DNA from: JBHGBM01 sp041946965
GTDB lineage: Bacteria; Acidobacteriota; Terriglobia; Bryobacterales; Bryobacteraceae
Assembly: GCA_041946965.1 (NCBI GenBank)
Contig: JBHGBM010000015.1
Coordinates: 19,450-83,449, forward strand
DNA: 64,000 nucleotides
Direction of reading: 5' to 3'
Both the position numbers and the translations under genes were made by a program. Under the pieces are notes generated by a model. It searched no databases, had not been told where the DNA came from, and saw only the letters and a program-made list of their open reading frames with translations. Shown piece by piece: positions 9,065 through 17,275 of the stretch; the first letter of the stretch is position 1; every line of letters begins with the position of its first letter.

Positions 9065-10239
9065 TGCGCGCCGCGGGCCATGCCGTGATCGCGCAGGGCG
9101 GCGGCCCCACGGCGGTGATCAACGCGTCGCTCTACGGGGCGGTCGCGGAGCTTGCGGCCGCGCTTCCGCCCTCGTCGAGAATCCTGGGGGCCGAGGGCGG
9201 CGTCGCCGGAGTCTTCAGGAAACAGTGGATCGATCTGCGCGCGCCCTCGGCAACAGCGTGGGAGGGCGTTCGCATGGCGCCGGGGGCCGCGCTCGGCTCC
9301 TGCCGCAAGATGCTCAATGCCGAAGAGGCGGCCGCGGCGGTGGAGATCTTCCGCTCGCTGGATGTCCGGCGCTTCTTCTACATCGGCGGCAACGACTCGA
9401 TGGACACCGCATTGAAGATCGGGCGCGCCGCATCCGCCGCCGGCTACGAGTTGTTTCTCGCAGGCATCCCCAAGACCATCGACAACGACCTGCCGTGCAC
9501 CGACCATTGCCCCGGCTTCGGCAGCGCGGCGCGGTACTTCGCGCAATCGGTGATCGACCTGGGCATGGACATACGGGCGCTGCCCACCCCGGTGTCGATC
9601 CTCGAGGTGCTGGGCCGCAACGCGGGCTGGCTGGCGGCAGCTACCTGCCTCGCGCGTGAGAAGCGCGGCGACGCTCCGCACCTGATCTACGTGCCCGAGG
9701 CGCCGCTCTCCCGCGAGCGGTTTCTGAAGGACGTGGAGGCGGCATACAAAGAGCTCGGTTGGGTGGTGGCGGCGGTTTCCGAAGGCGTGGTGGACGAGAA
9801 GGGCCACGACTGGGCCGCGGCGCGCGGCAACGCGGTGGACGGATTCGGCCACGCCCTGCCGGGCGACGTGGCCGCCAGCCTGGCCGCGGTGGTCCGGAGC
9901 GAGCTGGGAATCCGCGCACGCAGTGAGAAGCCGGGGCTGTGCGGGCGCTCGTCGGCGCTGCTGGCCTCAACCGTGGACCGCGAGGAGGCCGAAGCCGTGG
10001 GCCGTTTCGCGGCGAGGAGTGTTTGCGAGGGCCGGAGCGGCTTCATGGCGGCGATCCTGCGGGAGAGCAATGAGCCCTACCGGGTGAACTATTCCGCCGC
10101 GCCGCTCGAAGAAGTTGCCAACGTGGAACGCAAGCTGCCGGCTGAGTTCATCGCCGCCGCCGATATCAAGGACGCCTACCGGGCCTATGCCGCGCCGCTC
10201 ATAGGCGGGCCGCTCACGCGGTACGCGGCTCTCAGATAA
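9064..10239 (+). CDS. 6-phosphofructokinase family, PPi-type active site
   Basis: A 391-residue PFK-A family protein that starts at the ATG overlapping the preceding TGA. The glycine-rich N-terminus AQGGGPTAVINAS, GGND at residues 108-111, PKTIDND at 136-142 and LGRNAGWLA fit the family. At the two positions that separate donors, Asp replaces the Gly of the ATP enzymes (GGxD instead of GGDG) and Lys replaces Gly (PKTID instead of PGTID). Both are marks of the pyrophosphate-dependent group. The Mg-binding Asp of GGD is Asn here, as in some divergent bacterial members. It likely phosphorylates a keto-sugar phosphate before aldol cleavage by the enzyme encoded two genes downstream. Fructose-6-phosphate as substrate is not proven. 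Confidence 0.85.
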   Translation: MRAAGHAVIAQGGGPTAVINASLYGAVAELAAALPPSSRILGAEGGVAGVFRKQWIDLRAPSATAWEGVRMAPGAALGSCRKMLNAEEAAAAVEIFRSLDVRRFFYIGGNDSMDTALKIGRAASAAGYELFLAGIPKTIDNDLPCTDHCPGFGSAARYFAQSVIDLGMDIRALPTPVSILEVLGRNAGWLAAATCLAREKRGDAPHLIYVPEAPLSRERFLKDVEAAYKELGWVVAAVSEGVVDEKGHDWAAARGNAVDGFGHALPGDVAASLAAVVRSELGIRARSEKPGLCGRSSALLASTVDREEAEAVGRFAARSVCEGRSGFMAAILRESNEPYRVNYSAAPLEEVANVERKLPAEFIAAADIKDAYRAYAAPLIGGPLTRYAALR

Positions 10240-10248
10240 GGAGACACC

Positions 10249-11100
10249 GTGGATCCCTATTCCATTCCGTTCGAGCAGTTCGCGGCGCTGCGACCGAAGT
10301 GGCGTTTCGAGCGCGTGGAGGATGCCGCCACGCTCAGCCGCCTGACGGGCGAGGAAGTGGCCCGGGAGCTGAAGCGCGCCGAGGCGGAGAGCCGGCGGCT
10401 GATGGTTGTCTGCCCCGTCGGTCCCATCGATTACCGCTGGTGGGCGGAGGCGTTGAACCGGGAGCAGGCCGACGGCGCGCGGTTGCTCACCATCAACATG
10501 GACGAGTACCTCGACGAGGCCGGCGAACTGATTCCGGAGTCGCACCCGTTGAGCTTCCGCCGCTTCATGACCGAAGGGCTGTTCAGCCGCCTGGAGGGGC
10601 GCGCGCGCGTTCCACCCGAGAACGCGCACTTTCCCTCGCCGCGGGATCCGGAGGCGACCACGCGCCTGGTGGAGACTCACCAGGGAGCCGACCTGTGTTA
10701 CGGCGGCATGGGGCTGACGGGCCACTTCGCTTTCAACGATCCGCCCGAGCCCGGCGAGCCCGCCCATGCGGAGGCCGTGCGCGGCAGCCGCACGCGCGTG
10801 GTCACGATCACGCGGGAAAGCCAGGCTCAGATGTGCATGGGCGGCACCGGCGGGAATTGGGAGATCATTCCGCGCAAGGCCATTACGGTGGGGATGTACG
10901 AGCTGTTGATGAGCAGAAAGATTCACCTTACATTCATGAGAAGCTGGCACGCGGGCGTGTTGCGGCGGGCGCTGTTCGGCCCCGTGACGCCGCGCTGCCC
11001 AGGCTCGTTTGTGCAGGAGCACCAGAACGTGAGAGTCACAGTGACCGACATCGCGGCCGAGTTGCCGCTTTTGCACGTGGCGCAGCGGGTGGCGGCATGA
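10249..11100 (+). CDS. NagB-like sugar-phosphate isomerase/deaminase homologue A (catalytic Asp replaced)
   Basis: A 283-residue protein related to glucosamine-6-phosphate deaminase. The GTG start has AAGGAG at 10238-10243. The INMDEY motif (Asp85) matches the Asp72 region of E. coli NagB. In the active-site loop, where NagB has GNDGHIAFNE, this protein reads GLTGHFAFND: His159 is kept, the proton-abstracting Asp141 equivalent is Thr157, and Glu148 is Asp164. It is therefore unlikely to be an ordinary GlcN6P deaminase. A second divergent copy lies one gene downstream, and the two may form a mixed oligomer or handle two related substrates. It overlaps the aldolase gene by ATGA. Confidence 0.75.
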   Translation: MDPYSIPFEQFAALRPKWRFERVEDAATLSRLTGEEVARELKRAEAESRRLMVVCPVGPIDYRWWAEALNREQADGARLLTINMDEYLDEAGELIPESHPLSFRRFMTEGLFSRLEGRARVPPENAHFPSPRDPEATTRLVETHQGADLCYGGMGLTGHFAFNDPPEPGEPAHAEAVRGSRTRVVTITRESQAQMCMGGTGGNWEIIPRKAITVGMYELLMSRKIHLTFMRSWHAGVLRRALFGPVTPRCPGSFVQEHQNVRVTVTDIAAELPLLHVAQRVAA

Positions 11101-12149
11101 GCGCGACCGCATACAGGATTGGCGATTATTGTTTCGACCCGGCGGCCTTTCTTCCGGACCGCCTGTACCGCAAGATCACCGACGTCCGGGTGGAGACGCC
11201 GGAGCTGATTTTCGCGGAGGCGGCGCGGCGCCAGCGGCGCGAGCGCCTGACCGCGGACGGCAAGCTCGTCATCCTGGCAACCGACCACCCGGGGCGGCGC
11301 GTGGCGGGCATTCCGGGCGATGCCCTCGGTATGGGCGACCGCAGGTCGTACCTCGCGAGGGCGCTGCGCGTGCTCCTCGCGCCGGGCTGCGACGGCATCA
11401 TGGGAGCCACGGACTTCATGGAGGACCTGCTGATCCTCAACTACCTGGTGCGGGAGGCGGGCGGGCCCGCGCTGCTCGACGAGAAAGTGCTGGTGGGCTG
11501 CATGAACCGGGGCGGCCACGCCGGCGTGCGCGGCGAGATCGACGACCGCTTCACCTCCTTCACCGCGGCGCAGTTGAAGAGGATGCGCTTCGAGGGCGGC
11601 AAGCTGATGTACCGTCTCGATCCCGAGGACGAGCTCAGCATCAAGGCGGTGTACGACTGCGCGATGGCTATCAACGACCTGCATCGCGAGGACCTGTACG
11701 CGTTCCTGGAGCCGATGAGCGTCCGGCGCAAGGAAGGCGGCGGGTACGAGACCGTGAAGACCGTGGAGGCGCTGGCGAAGGACGCGGGCGCGGCGGCGGC
11801 CATGGGGGAATCCTCGGCGCGCACCTACCTGAAGCTTTCCTATACACCCGGTTACGAGCGCGTGGCGGCGGCGACTACGCTGCCGATCCTGATGCTCGGC
11901 GGCCCTCCGCGCGAAGACCCCACCTCGACGCTCGACGACTTCGCTCGCGGCATGCGGGCGGCGCACAACGTCCGCGGGGTGATGGTGGGCCGCAATGTGA
12001 CCTTTGCGCCGAAGGAGGACCCGCGCGCGGTGGCCGCCGCGGTCATCGCCATCGTGCATGGCGGGGCGGACCTCGAACAGGCTTTGGAGACCGTACACCG
12101 CGAGCGGAACCTGGAGATGGACGCTTTCGCGGCCTGGAGGCAGGCATGA
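11097..12149 (+). CDS. DhnA/LacD-like class I aldolase (Cgl0159-type)
   Basis: A 350-residue (beta/alpha)8 protein resembling the Cgl0159-type relatives of class I aldolases. An early ATDHPGRR (Asp63-His64) is placed like the MDHG motif of DhnA/FbaB/LsrF enzymes. YLKLSYTPG provides Lys246 at the usual Schiff-base position, and ILMLGGPP matches the phosphate-binding strand. It sits between two NagB-like genes and is coupled to both by ATGA overlaps, so the three products are probably made in fixed proportion. The likely reaction is reversible retro-aldol cleavage of a phosphorylated keto sugar into two three-carbon units. The exact substrate is unknown, and an inositol- or sulfosugar-type intermediate is also possible. 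Confidence 0.72.
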   Translation: MSATAYRIGDYCFDPAAFLPDRLYRKITDVRVETPELIFAEAARRQRRERLTADGKLVILATDHPGRRVAGIPGDALGMGDRRSYLARALRVLLAPGCDGIMGATDFMEDLLILNYLVREAGGPALLDEKVLVGCMNRGGHAGVRGEIDDRFTSFTAAQLKRMRFEGGKLMYRLDPEDELSIKAVYDCAMAINDLHREDLYAFLEPMSVRRKEGGGYETVKTVEALAKDAGAAAAMGESSARTYLKLSYTPGYERVAAATTLPILMLGGPPREDPTSTLDDFARGMRAAHNVRGVMVGRNVTFAPKEDPRAVAAAVIAIVHGGADLEQALETVHRERNLEMDAFAAWRQA

Positions 12150-12991
12150 CGCCGCTGATGCAGCTTCCGGTGGATGAACTGCGCGCCCGCGCGCGGATTC
12201 GGTTCCACCTCACACCCGATATCCCCTCGCTCATCGAGCATTTCGCGCAGTCCATCGTGGATGAAGTCCGCGCGGGCAACCGGCGCGGCGAGCCCGTGCG
12301 GTTGATTCTCCCGGTGGGGCCGGTGGCCCAGTACCGGCGCGTGGCCGAAATCTCCAACCGCGAGCGCATCTCCTGGAAGAACGTGTACACGTTCAACATG
12401 GACGAGTTTCTGGACTGGCAGGGCCGGCCGGTCCCGCTCTCCCACCCGCTCTCCTTTGAAGGCTACATGCGCCGCCGGTTCTTCGGCCTGCTCGACGAGG
12501 AGCTTCGCATTCCCGAAGACCACTGCTTCTTCCCGAACCCCTTCCGCATCGACGAGATCAGCGGGAAAATCCGCGAGCTCGGCGGTGTGGATTGCTGCTA
12601 CGGCGGCGTGGGATATCACGGCCATGTGGCCTTCAACGAACCGCCCATCTCGCGCTGGTATCGCGTCTCCGTCGAGGAACTGCGGAATTCGCTGACGCGC
12701 GTGGTCGCGTTGGGCGACGATTCCATCGTGGTGCAGAGCATCCATTCCTCCGGCGGCGACTCCTCCGCCATTCCGCCTCTGGCGGTCACGCTGGGAATGA
12801 AGGACATTCTCGCTTCCCGCAGGATCCGCCTCTATCTCGCCGCCGGGGAGCGGCATCGCGCGGTGTTCCGCATCACCGTGGCGGGCGAAGTGACCACCAG
12901 CTATCCAAGCACGCTGGTGCAGGGGCACCCGGATGCCGAAGTGATTACCGACGAGGCGACCGCCAGGCCCATCGAGGTCGGATTGCGATGA
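12146..12991 (+). CDS. NagB-like sugar-phosphate isomerase/deaminase homologue B (catalytic Asp replaced by His)
   Basis: A 281-residue NagB-related protein, clearly distinct from copy A but of the same length and layout. It has FNMDEF (Asp86), and the catalytic loop reads GYHGHVAFNE: His160 and Glu165 are kept, but the Asp141 equivalent is His158. The C-terminus carries a STLVQGHPD phosphate-site segment like NagB. Loss of the proton-abstracting Asp argues against normal deaminase chemistry, although the His could act as an alternative base. Start ATG 12146 overlaps the aldolase stop and its own TGA overlaps the transporter start. Its role is probably interconversion of an aldose and ketose phosphate upstream of the kinase (inference). 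Confidence 0.75.
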   Translation: MTPLMQLPVDELRARARIRFHLTPDIPSLIEHFAQSIVDEVRAGNRRGEPVRLILPVGPVAQYRRVAEISNRERISWKNVYTFNMDEFLDWQGRPVPLSHPLSFEGYMRRRFFGLLDEELRIPEDHCFFPNPFRIDEISGKIRELGGVDCCYGGVGYHGHVAFNEPPISRWYRVSVEELRNSLTRVVALGDDSIVVQSIHSSGGDSSAIPPLAVTLGMKDILASRRIRLYLAAGERHRAVFRITVAGEVTTSYPSTLVQGHPDAEVITDEATARPIEVGLR

Positions 12992-14256
12992 ACTCGGAAC
13001 AGAAGCCGCACCGCCTGCGCTGGTGGATTCTGCTGCTGCTGTTTCTCGCCATGACGATCAACATCCTGGACCGCCAGGTGCTCTCGCTCGTGGCGCCGGT
13101 GATCCGCGACGAGTTTCGTTTGAGCAATACGCAATATGGAACCATCGTCTTCTGCTTTCTGCTCGGCATGACGCTGGCGCAGATTCCGGTCGGCATGATG
13201 ATGGACCGCTACGGCGCGCGCATCGGGTTCTCGCTGGTGATCGCGTGGTGGTCGGCCGCCAACATGCTCCATGCCGGGGCGCGGACCGTGGCGCAGTTCA
13301 GCCTGCTCCGCTTTCTGCTCGGGGTCGGAGAGTGCGGCACTTACTCGGCGGGGGTGAAGGCGATCGGACAGTGGTTCCCGGCGAAGGAACGCGCGCTGGC
13401 GGCGGGCCTGTTCAACAGCGGTTCGCTCGCGGGAGCGGTGATCGCGCCTCCGTTGATCGTGTACCTCATGCTGCACCACGGCTGGCCGAGCGCGTTCCTC
13501 ATCCCCAGCCTGGCGGGTTTTGTGTGGATCGTCCCCTGGCTGAGGCTCTATTGGGAGCCGTGGCGGCACCCCCGCCTGACGCAGGCGGAGCGCGAAGCGG
13601 CCAGGCCCGCCGTGCGCGAAGAGGCTTCGGTATCGCCCTCCATCGGGCGCCTGCTGGCGCTGCGCCCGGTGTGGGGCGTGATCCTGATGCGCGCTTTCGG
13701 CGGCCCGGTGACGCATTTCTACTGGTACTGGCTGCCGGAGTATCTGAAGCGTGAACGCGGCATGTCGCTCGAGATGATCGGTCTGTTCGCGTGGCTGCCG
13801 TTCTTTTCCGGCGGCGCGGGAAACATAGGCGGCGGATGGTTTTCGAGCCGCCTGATCGCGCGCGGCTGGACGGTTCACAAGGCGCGCAAAACGGCCCTGG
13901 TGATTTCCGTCGCGCTGTGCCTTTCGGCGGTGCTGGTTCCCGCGGCGCCGAACGCGGCGTGGGCCCTGGCGCTCATCTGCCTGGCCTCGCTCGGCATCAA
14001 CGCCGTGGCCGCCAATCTCATGGGCCTGATCACGGATCTGTTCCCGCAGCGCGTCCTGGCGAGAGTGAGCGGCATGACGGGCGTGGGAGACGGAGCCATG
14101 AGCATGACCATGATGCAGTTGACCGGCATCGTGGTGGACCGCTACTCGTACCTGCCCGTGTTCGTCGCGGCGGGCGTGTTTCCGCTCATGTCGCTGGCAT
14201 CTCTTCTGTTGCTGGTCGGCAAGATCCGGCCGGTGGAGTTCTCAAACCCCAAATGA
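12988..14256 (+). CDS. MFS transporter
   Basis: A 422-residue inner-membrane transporter with about 12 predicted hydrophobic segments. TM1 is WWILLLLFLAMTINILDRQ, and the cytoplasmic loop 2-3 motif MMMDRYGARIG is the MFS signature. The NILDRQ near TM1 and the GECGTYSAG region resemble the anion:cation symporter group that imports hexuronates, glucarate and related sugar acids. The ATG overlaps the preceding TGA, so the importer is translated with the catabolic enzymes. This strongly suggests it brings in the substrate of the cluster, which would then be an acidic or oxidised monosaccharide. Substrate assignment is inference. Confidence 0.85.
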   Translation: MNSEQKPHRLRWWILLLLFLAMTINILDRQVLSLVAPVIRDEFRLSNTQYGTIVFCFLLGMTLAQIPVGMMMDRYGARIGFSLVIAWWSAANMLHAGARTVAQFSLLRFLLGVGECGTYSAGVKAIGQWFPAKERALAAGLFNSGSLAGAVIAPPLIVYLMLHHGWPSAFLIPSLAGFVWIVPWLRLYWEPWRHPRLTQAEREAARPAVREEASVSPSIGRLLALRPVWGVILMRAFGGPVTHFYWYWLPEYLKRERGMSLEMIGLFAWLPFFSGGAGNIGGGWFSSRLIARGWTVHKARKTALVISVALCLSAVLVPAAPNAAWALALICLASLGINAVAANLMGLITDLFPQRVLARVSGMTGVGDGAMSMTMMQLTGIVVDRYSYLPVFVAAGVFPLMSLASLLLLVGKIRPVEFSNPK

Positions 14257-14900
14257 CCCGGAGATCAAGAGCTATGTTCAGATGCTTCATCCTGGCCGCG
14301 CTGGGCTGCGCCGCCGCCGCAGGCGAGGAGGGGTTCAAGCCCCTGTTCGACGGCAAGACCCTCAACGGGTGGAAGCTGGTCCAGCCGCGCGGTCCGGGGT
14401 GGACGGTGGAGGACGGCGCCATCGTTTGTCCGCAAGGCGGCGGCGGAAAGCTGATGACCACGGAAGAGTACGGCGATTTCATCCTGCGGCTGGAGTACCG
14501 CCTGGCGCCCGCGGGCAACAACGGGGTCAACATCCGTGCGCCCTACGAAGGCCGGCCGGCCTATGTGGGGATGGAAATTCAGATCCTCGACGACGCCAAC
14601 GAAAAGTGGCGCAACATCCGGTCCGAGCAGAAAACGGGATCGGTCTACGACGTCATCCCCGCGCGCACGGGATTCGCCCGGCCCGCGGGCGAGTGGAACG
14701 AGATGGAGATCACGGCCCGCGGGCGGCAGATCACGGTGGCGCTGAACGGAGTGATCGTTACCGACGTCAACCTGGACATCGTCAGGGAACCGCAGATTCT
14801 GGAGAAGCACCCGGGCATCCGCCGGAATTCGGGATACCTCGGATTGCTGGGCCACAACACCAGGACGGAATTTCGCAACCTGCGGGTGAAGAAGCTGTAG
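14253..14900 (+). CDS. Secreted DUF1080 (3-keto-disaccharide hydrolase-like) protein
   Basis: A 215-residue lectin-like jelly-roll protein of the DUF1080 family. After a positively charged N-terminus and a hydrophobic stretch (MFRCFILAALGCAAAAG) it shows the family hallmark GFKPLFDGKTLNGW, then FILRLEYRL and NNGVNIRAP. The ATG at 14253 overlaps the MFS stop (ATGA), as elsewhere in this operon; ATG 14274 with GGAGA upstream is an equally reasonable start and gives 208 residues. Some family members hydrolyse 3-ketoglycosides, in step with Gfo/Idh-type oxidation, which fits the dehydrogenase in this cluster. A GC-rich hairpin at 14902-14922 follows the stop. Confidence 0.85.
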   Translation: MTRRSRAMFRCFILAALGCAAAAGEEGFKPLFDGKTLNGWKLVQPRGPGWTVEDGAIVCPQGGGGKLMTTEEYGDFILRLEYRLAPAGNNGVNIRAPYEGRPAYVGMEIQILDDANEKWRNIRSEQKTGSVYDVIPARTGFARPAGEWNEMEITARGRQITVALNGVIVTDVNLDIVREPQILEKHPGIRRNSGYLGLLGHNTRTEFRNLRVKKL

Positions 14901-14901
14901 T

Positions 14902-14922
14902 CGCCGCCGGTTGTGCGCGGCG
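14902..14922. terminator. Possible bidirectional stem between convergent genes
   Basis: CGCCGC (14902-14907) pairs with GCGGCG (14917-14922) around a 9-base loop, exactly in the 25-bp gap between the convergent DUF1080 and GH36-like genes. There is no T-run on either side, so Rho-independent termination is doubtful. Confidence 0.3.
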
Positions 14923-14925
14923 GGG

Positions 14926-17040
14926 TCAACTTGAGGCCGGCTCGATATACACGATCTCGGCGAAATACTCCGACGGCAGCTCGACGACGATTCCCGAATC
15001 CATGATCTCGCGGCCGGTGGCGGTGTAGGAGCGTGGCGCGTCCTGGAACCGCACCCGGTACACCCCTTCCGCGCGAAGCCCCCGGGGATGCACCGCTGTC
15101 TGGGAAGATTCGGTTTCCTGGCGGTACACGAAGATCACGGACCGGTCGGTGGCCGGGTGGTGGGACTGAATGAAATCGTTGAAGGCGCCGTCAGGCGGCG
15201 GAGACAGGTGATACACCTTCCCTTCGCTCACATGGCGGCGGATCGCTTTGTAAATGGCCAGTTCTTTTTTGGTGAACTCGACCATGAAATCGGGCCACTC
15301 CGTAATCTTGCTCATGATGATCAGCGGGCCGCCGAAGAAATGACTGCGCGTGCGGTAGTTGTCCCACGGGGTGGTTTCCATGTAGCGGTCGGTGTAGCGC
15401 GGCGGAAACGGGAAGGTCGCGCCGTAGATCGAGCGCCGGGTTGTGAGAAAGTCGCTGTTATCGTTCACGATCGAGGTGACGTAGCTCTGAACCATGCGAA
15501 ACGTCTGCATGTTTCCGCCGTCTTCGCAGTTCTCCCACATCAGCCCCGGCTCAGCCCGCTGGACAGCCTCGACCACCGCGTTCAACCCCTCGACGGAGTT
15601 GGAGTAGTTCGAATCTTCGGCGTGATGCGTGTGGTTGGCGGCGAAGCAGCCCTTCACCATGTTCTCGCCGTCTTGCAGCAGCCAGTCCACACCGTTCTCG
15701 CGAACCACGCGCAGGATCTCCGAGATGACCCATTCCTGAACGGGCCTGTGCGAGAGACAAAGACCCTGGGCCCCGAAGTAGCCGCGCTGCGCGCTGGGCG
15801 CCGGCGTCACTGCCCAGTCCGGATTGCGGCGCAGGATCTGGGAGTCCGCCGCCGCCTCGGCAAACGGCAGGTGCAACCCGAACTTCATCCCCAGGGAGTG
15901 GACGAATTCGGAGAACGGTTTCAGCCCATTGGGGAACTTTTGGGGATCGGGATGCCAGTCGCCAGTGACCTTCGCCCAGCCGAAGTCGATAGTGAACAAC
16001 TCGACTCCGATCGCGGCGGCCCGCCGCGCGGCCTCGCGCAGCATCTCTTCATTGATGTCCCACTGGTAGCCCCACGAGTCGAAAGCCACGTACGGGAAAC
16101 GTTCGGCCTCCGATCCCGGCAGCCTTGCCGCGAGTACGGCATCCACATAACGCTGCGTGCGGTAGCCTGCCTCGTCCCAATCGCCGCGGTACAATCCGAG
16201 GAACGCGCCCGGCACGGCGAACTCGTCGCTGGGCGCAACGGCGTGATAGAGACGCTGCACCTGGCTGTCCGTCCGGAGAACTTCGTATTGTGCGTTCCAT
16301 TCGGCGTGCGCCCGCGCACGGCCGTCGAACTCCCACCCGAAAATGATGCCGTGATCTTCATCGTCACGAACAGCTCCCCAGGTAGCGTGATTCCCGTAGG
16401 CCCCCGTAAACGCCTCCACCGGCCCTTCGAGCACACTCAAATCCACCTCGTGCGGTTCGAAGTTGGCGCGGTCGCCGCCCCAGGACCACTGGCCCACGAA
16501 CAGGCCGCGGAAGCGGCGGCCCTCCCCGCGGAAAGTCCAGGGCAGCATGTCGGCTTCTGTCACGCGGCTGGTTGCGCCGGCCGTGTTCTTGTAGAAGGTG
16601 CGGTACCGGAGGAATGGCTGTCCTGCGTGGACTTCGGCCTCGAAACGGATTTGCGCGGGCAGGGCGCGCGCGTTCAGCACGATACTCTGCCGGATTCCCT
16701 CGCGCTCGATGGGCGTGCTCTCGTGGCCAGCCAACTCGTATTGCGCCGCCACGCCCAACGTCACCGCGTTGACCGTCAGCCCAACCGGCGAGCTCGGCTG
16801 CGCGTCGGGTGCGGACCAGGTGCGGCCCGAGGCCTTATTGATCAGGGCAACATAGCGGAAACTACCTTCGGGCATCAGCCGAAACGAGGCTTCGATGTGG
16901 GCATTGCCCAGAGTCCATGTACTGGTGTGGGCGTCAAAGCGCGAGTAGCACACGTCCGCCGGCAGTGCCGGCATGGCGAATGACAGCAGAATTGCGGCTA
17001 CGCCGCCGCAATACCGGGGGACTGGTCGCACTGCAAGCAC
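14926..17040 (-). CDS. GH36-like alpha-galactosidase, exported
   Basis: A 704-residue protein with an N-terminal hydrophobic signal region (GGVAAILLSFAMPALPA). A beta-rich super-sandwich (about residues 30-320) is followed by a TIM barrel with the clan-D signature FTIDFGWAKVTGDWHPDP, then KFPNGLKPF. The strand that normally holds the nucleophile (KxD) reads WLLQDGEN, so the Asp is kept but the Lys is not. The acid/base segment, usually CSGGG, reads ENCEDGGN. The fold is therefore clear, but substrate or mechanism may differ from melibiase. A GTG start at 17040 is used; GTG 17031 is an alternative. It is convergent with the DUF1080 gene and stands alone on this strand. Confidence 0.8.
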   Translation of the reverse strand: MLAVRPVPRYCGGVAAILLSFAMPALPADVCYSRFDAHTSTWTLGNAHIEASFRLMPEGSFRYVALINKASGRTWSAPDAQPSSPVGLTVNAVTLGVAAQYELAGHESTPIEREGIRQSIVLNARALPAQIRFEAEVHAGQPFLRYRTFYKNTAGATSRVTEADMLPWTFRGEGRRFRGLFVGQWSWGGDRANFEPHEVDLSVLEGPVEAFTGAYGNHATWGAVRDDEDHGIIFGWEFDGRARAHAEWNAQYEVLRTDSQVQRLYHAVAPSDEFAVPGAFLGLYRGDWDEAGYRTQRYVDAVLAARLPGSEAERFPYVAFDSWGYQWDINEEMLREAARRAAAIGVELFTIDFGWAKVTGDWHPDPQKFPNGLKPFSEFVHSLGMKFGLHLPFAEAAADSQILRRNPDWAVTPAPSAQRGYFGAQGLCLSHRPVQEWVISEILRVVRENGVDWLLQDGENMVKGCFAANHTHHAEDSNYSNSVEGLNAVVEAVQRAEPGLMWENCEDGGNMQTFRMVQSYVTSIVNDNSDFLTTRRSIYGATFPFPPRYTDRYMETTPWDNYRTRSHFFGGPLIIMSKITEWPDFMVEFTKKELAIYKAIRRHVSEGKVYHLSPPPDGAFNDFIQSHHPATDRSVIFVYRQETESSQTAVHPRGLRAEGVYRVRFQDAPRSYTATGREIMDSGIVVELPSEYFAEIVYIEPASS

Positions 17041-17275
17041 CTCGTAGCTAATTATGATCGTGGTACGGCGCTTTGGACAACTATGTCAAGACGGAAACAC
17101 ATGCCGGAGATGGCAGGCCTTCTTGGCGGCGTGCCGCTCTGCACGGGCGTGGTTCCAGCGGAGCCGCCCTGTCCGCCGAGCCCCGTCATTCGCACCCGGC
17201 GCGGGACGAGGCAGGAACAACGAACGCTTCAACCTGATCCGCGGCCGCTTCGAGCTGCGGTGACTCCTCGCGCCG
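17041..17275. other. Intergenic, 235 bp, nothing recognised
   Basis: This region lies between the start of the GH36-like gene and the end of the DUF4824 gene, both on the minus strand. It must hold the promoter of the GH36-like gene, but no convincing -35/-10 pair, terminator or small gene was found. Confidence 0.5.

Noticed and set aside
15088..16983. Long plus-strand frame (631 codons) opposite the GH36-like gene
   Set aside because: It is the antisense shadow of a gene with clear glycosidase motifs and has no family motif of its own.
17041..17275. Short open frames in the 235-bp gap
   Set aside because: They have no ribosome site, biased composition, and no neighbouring coupling.
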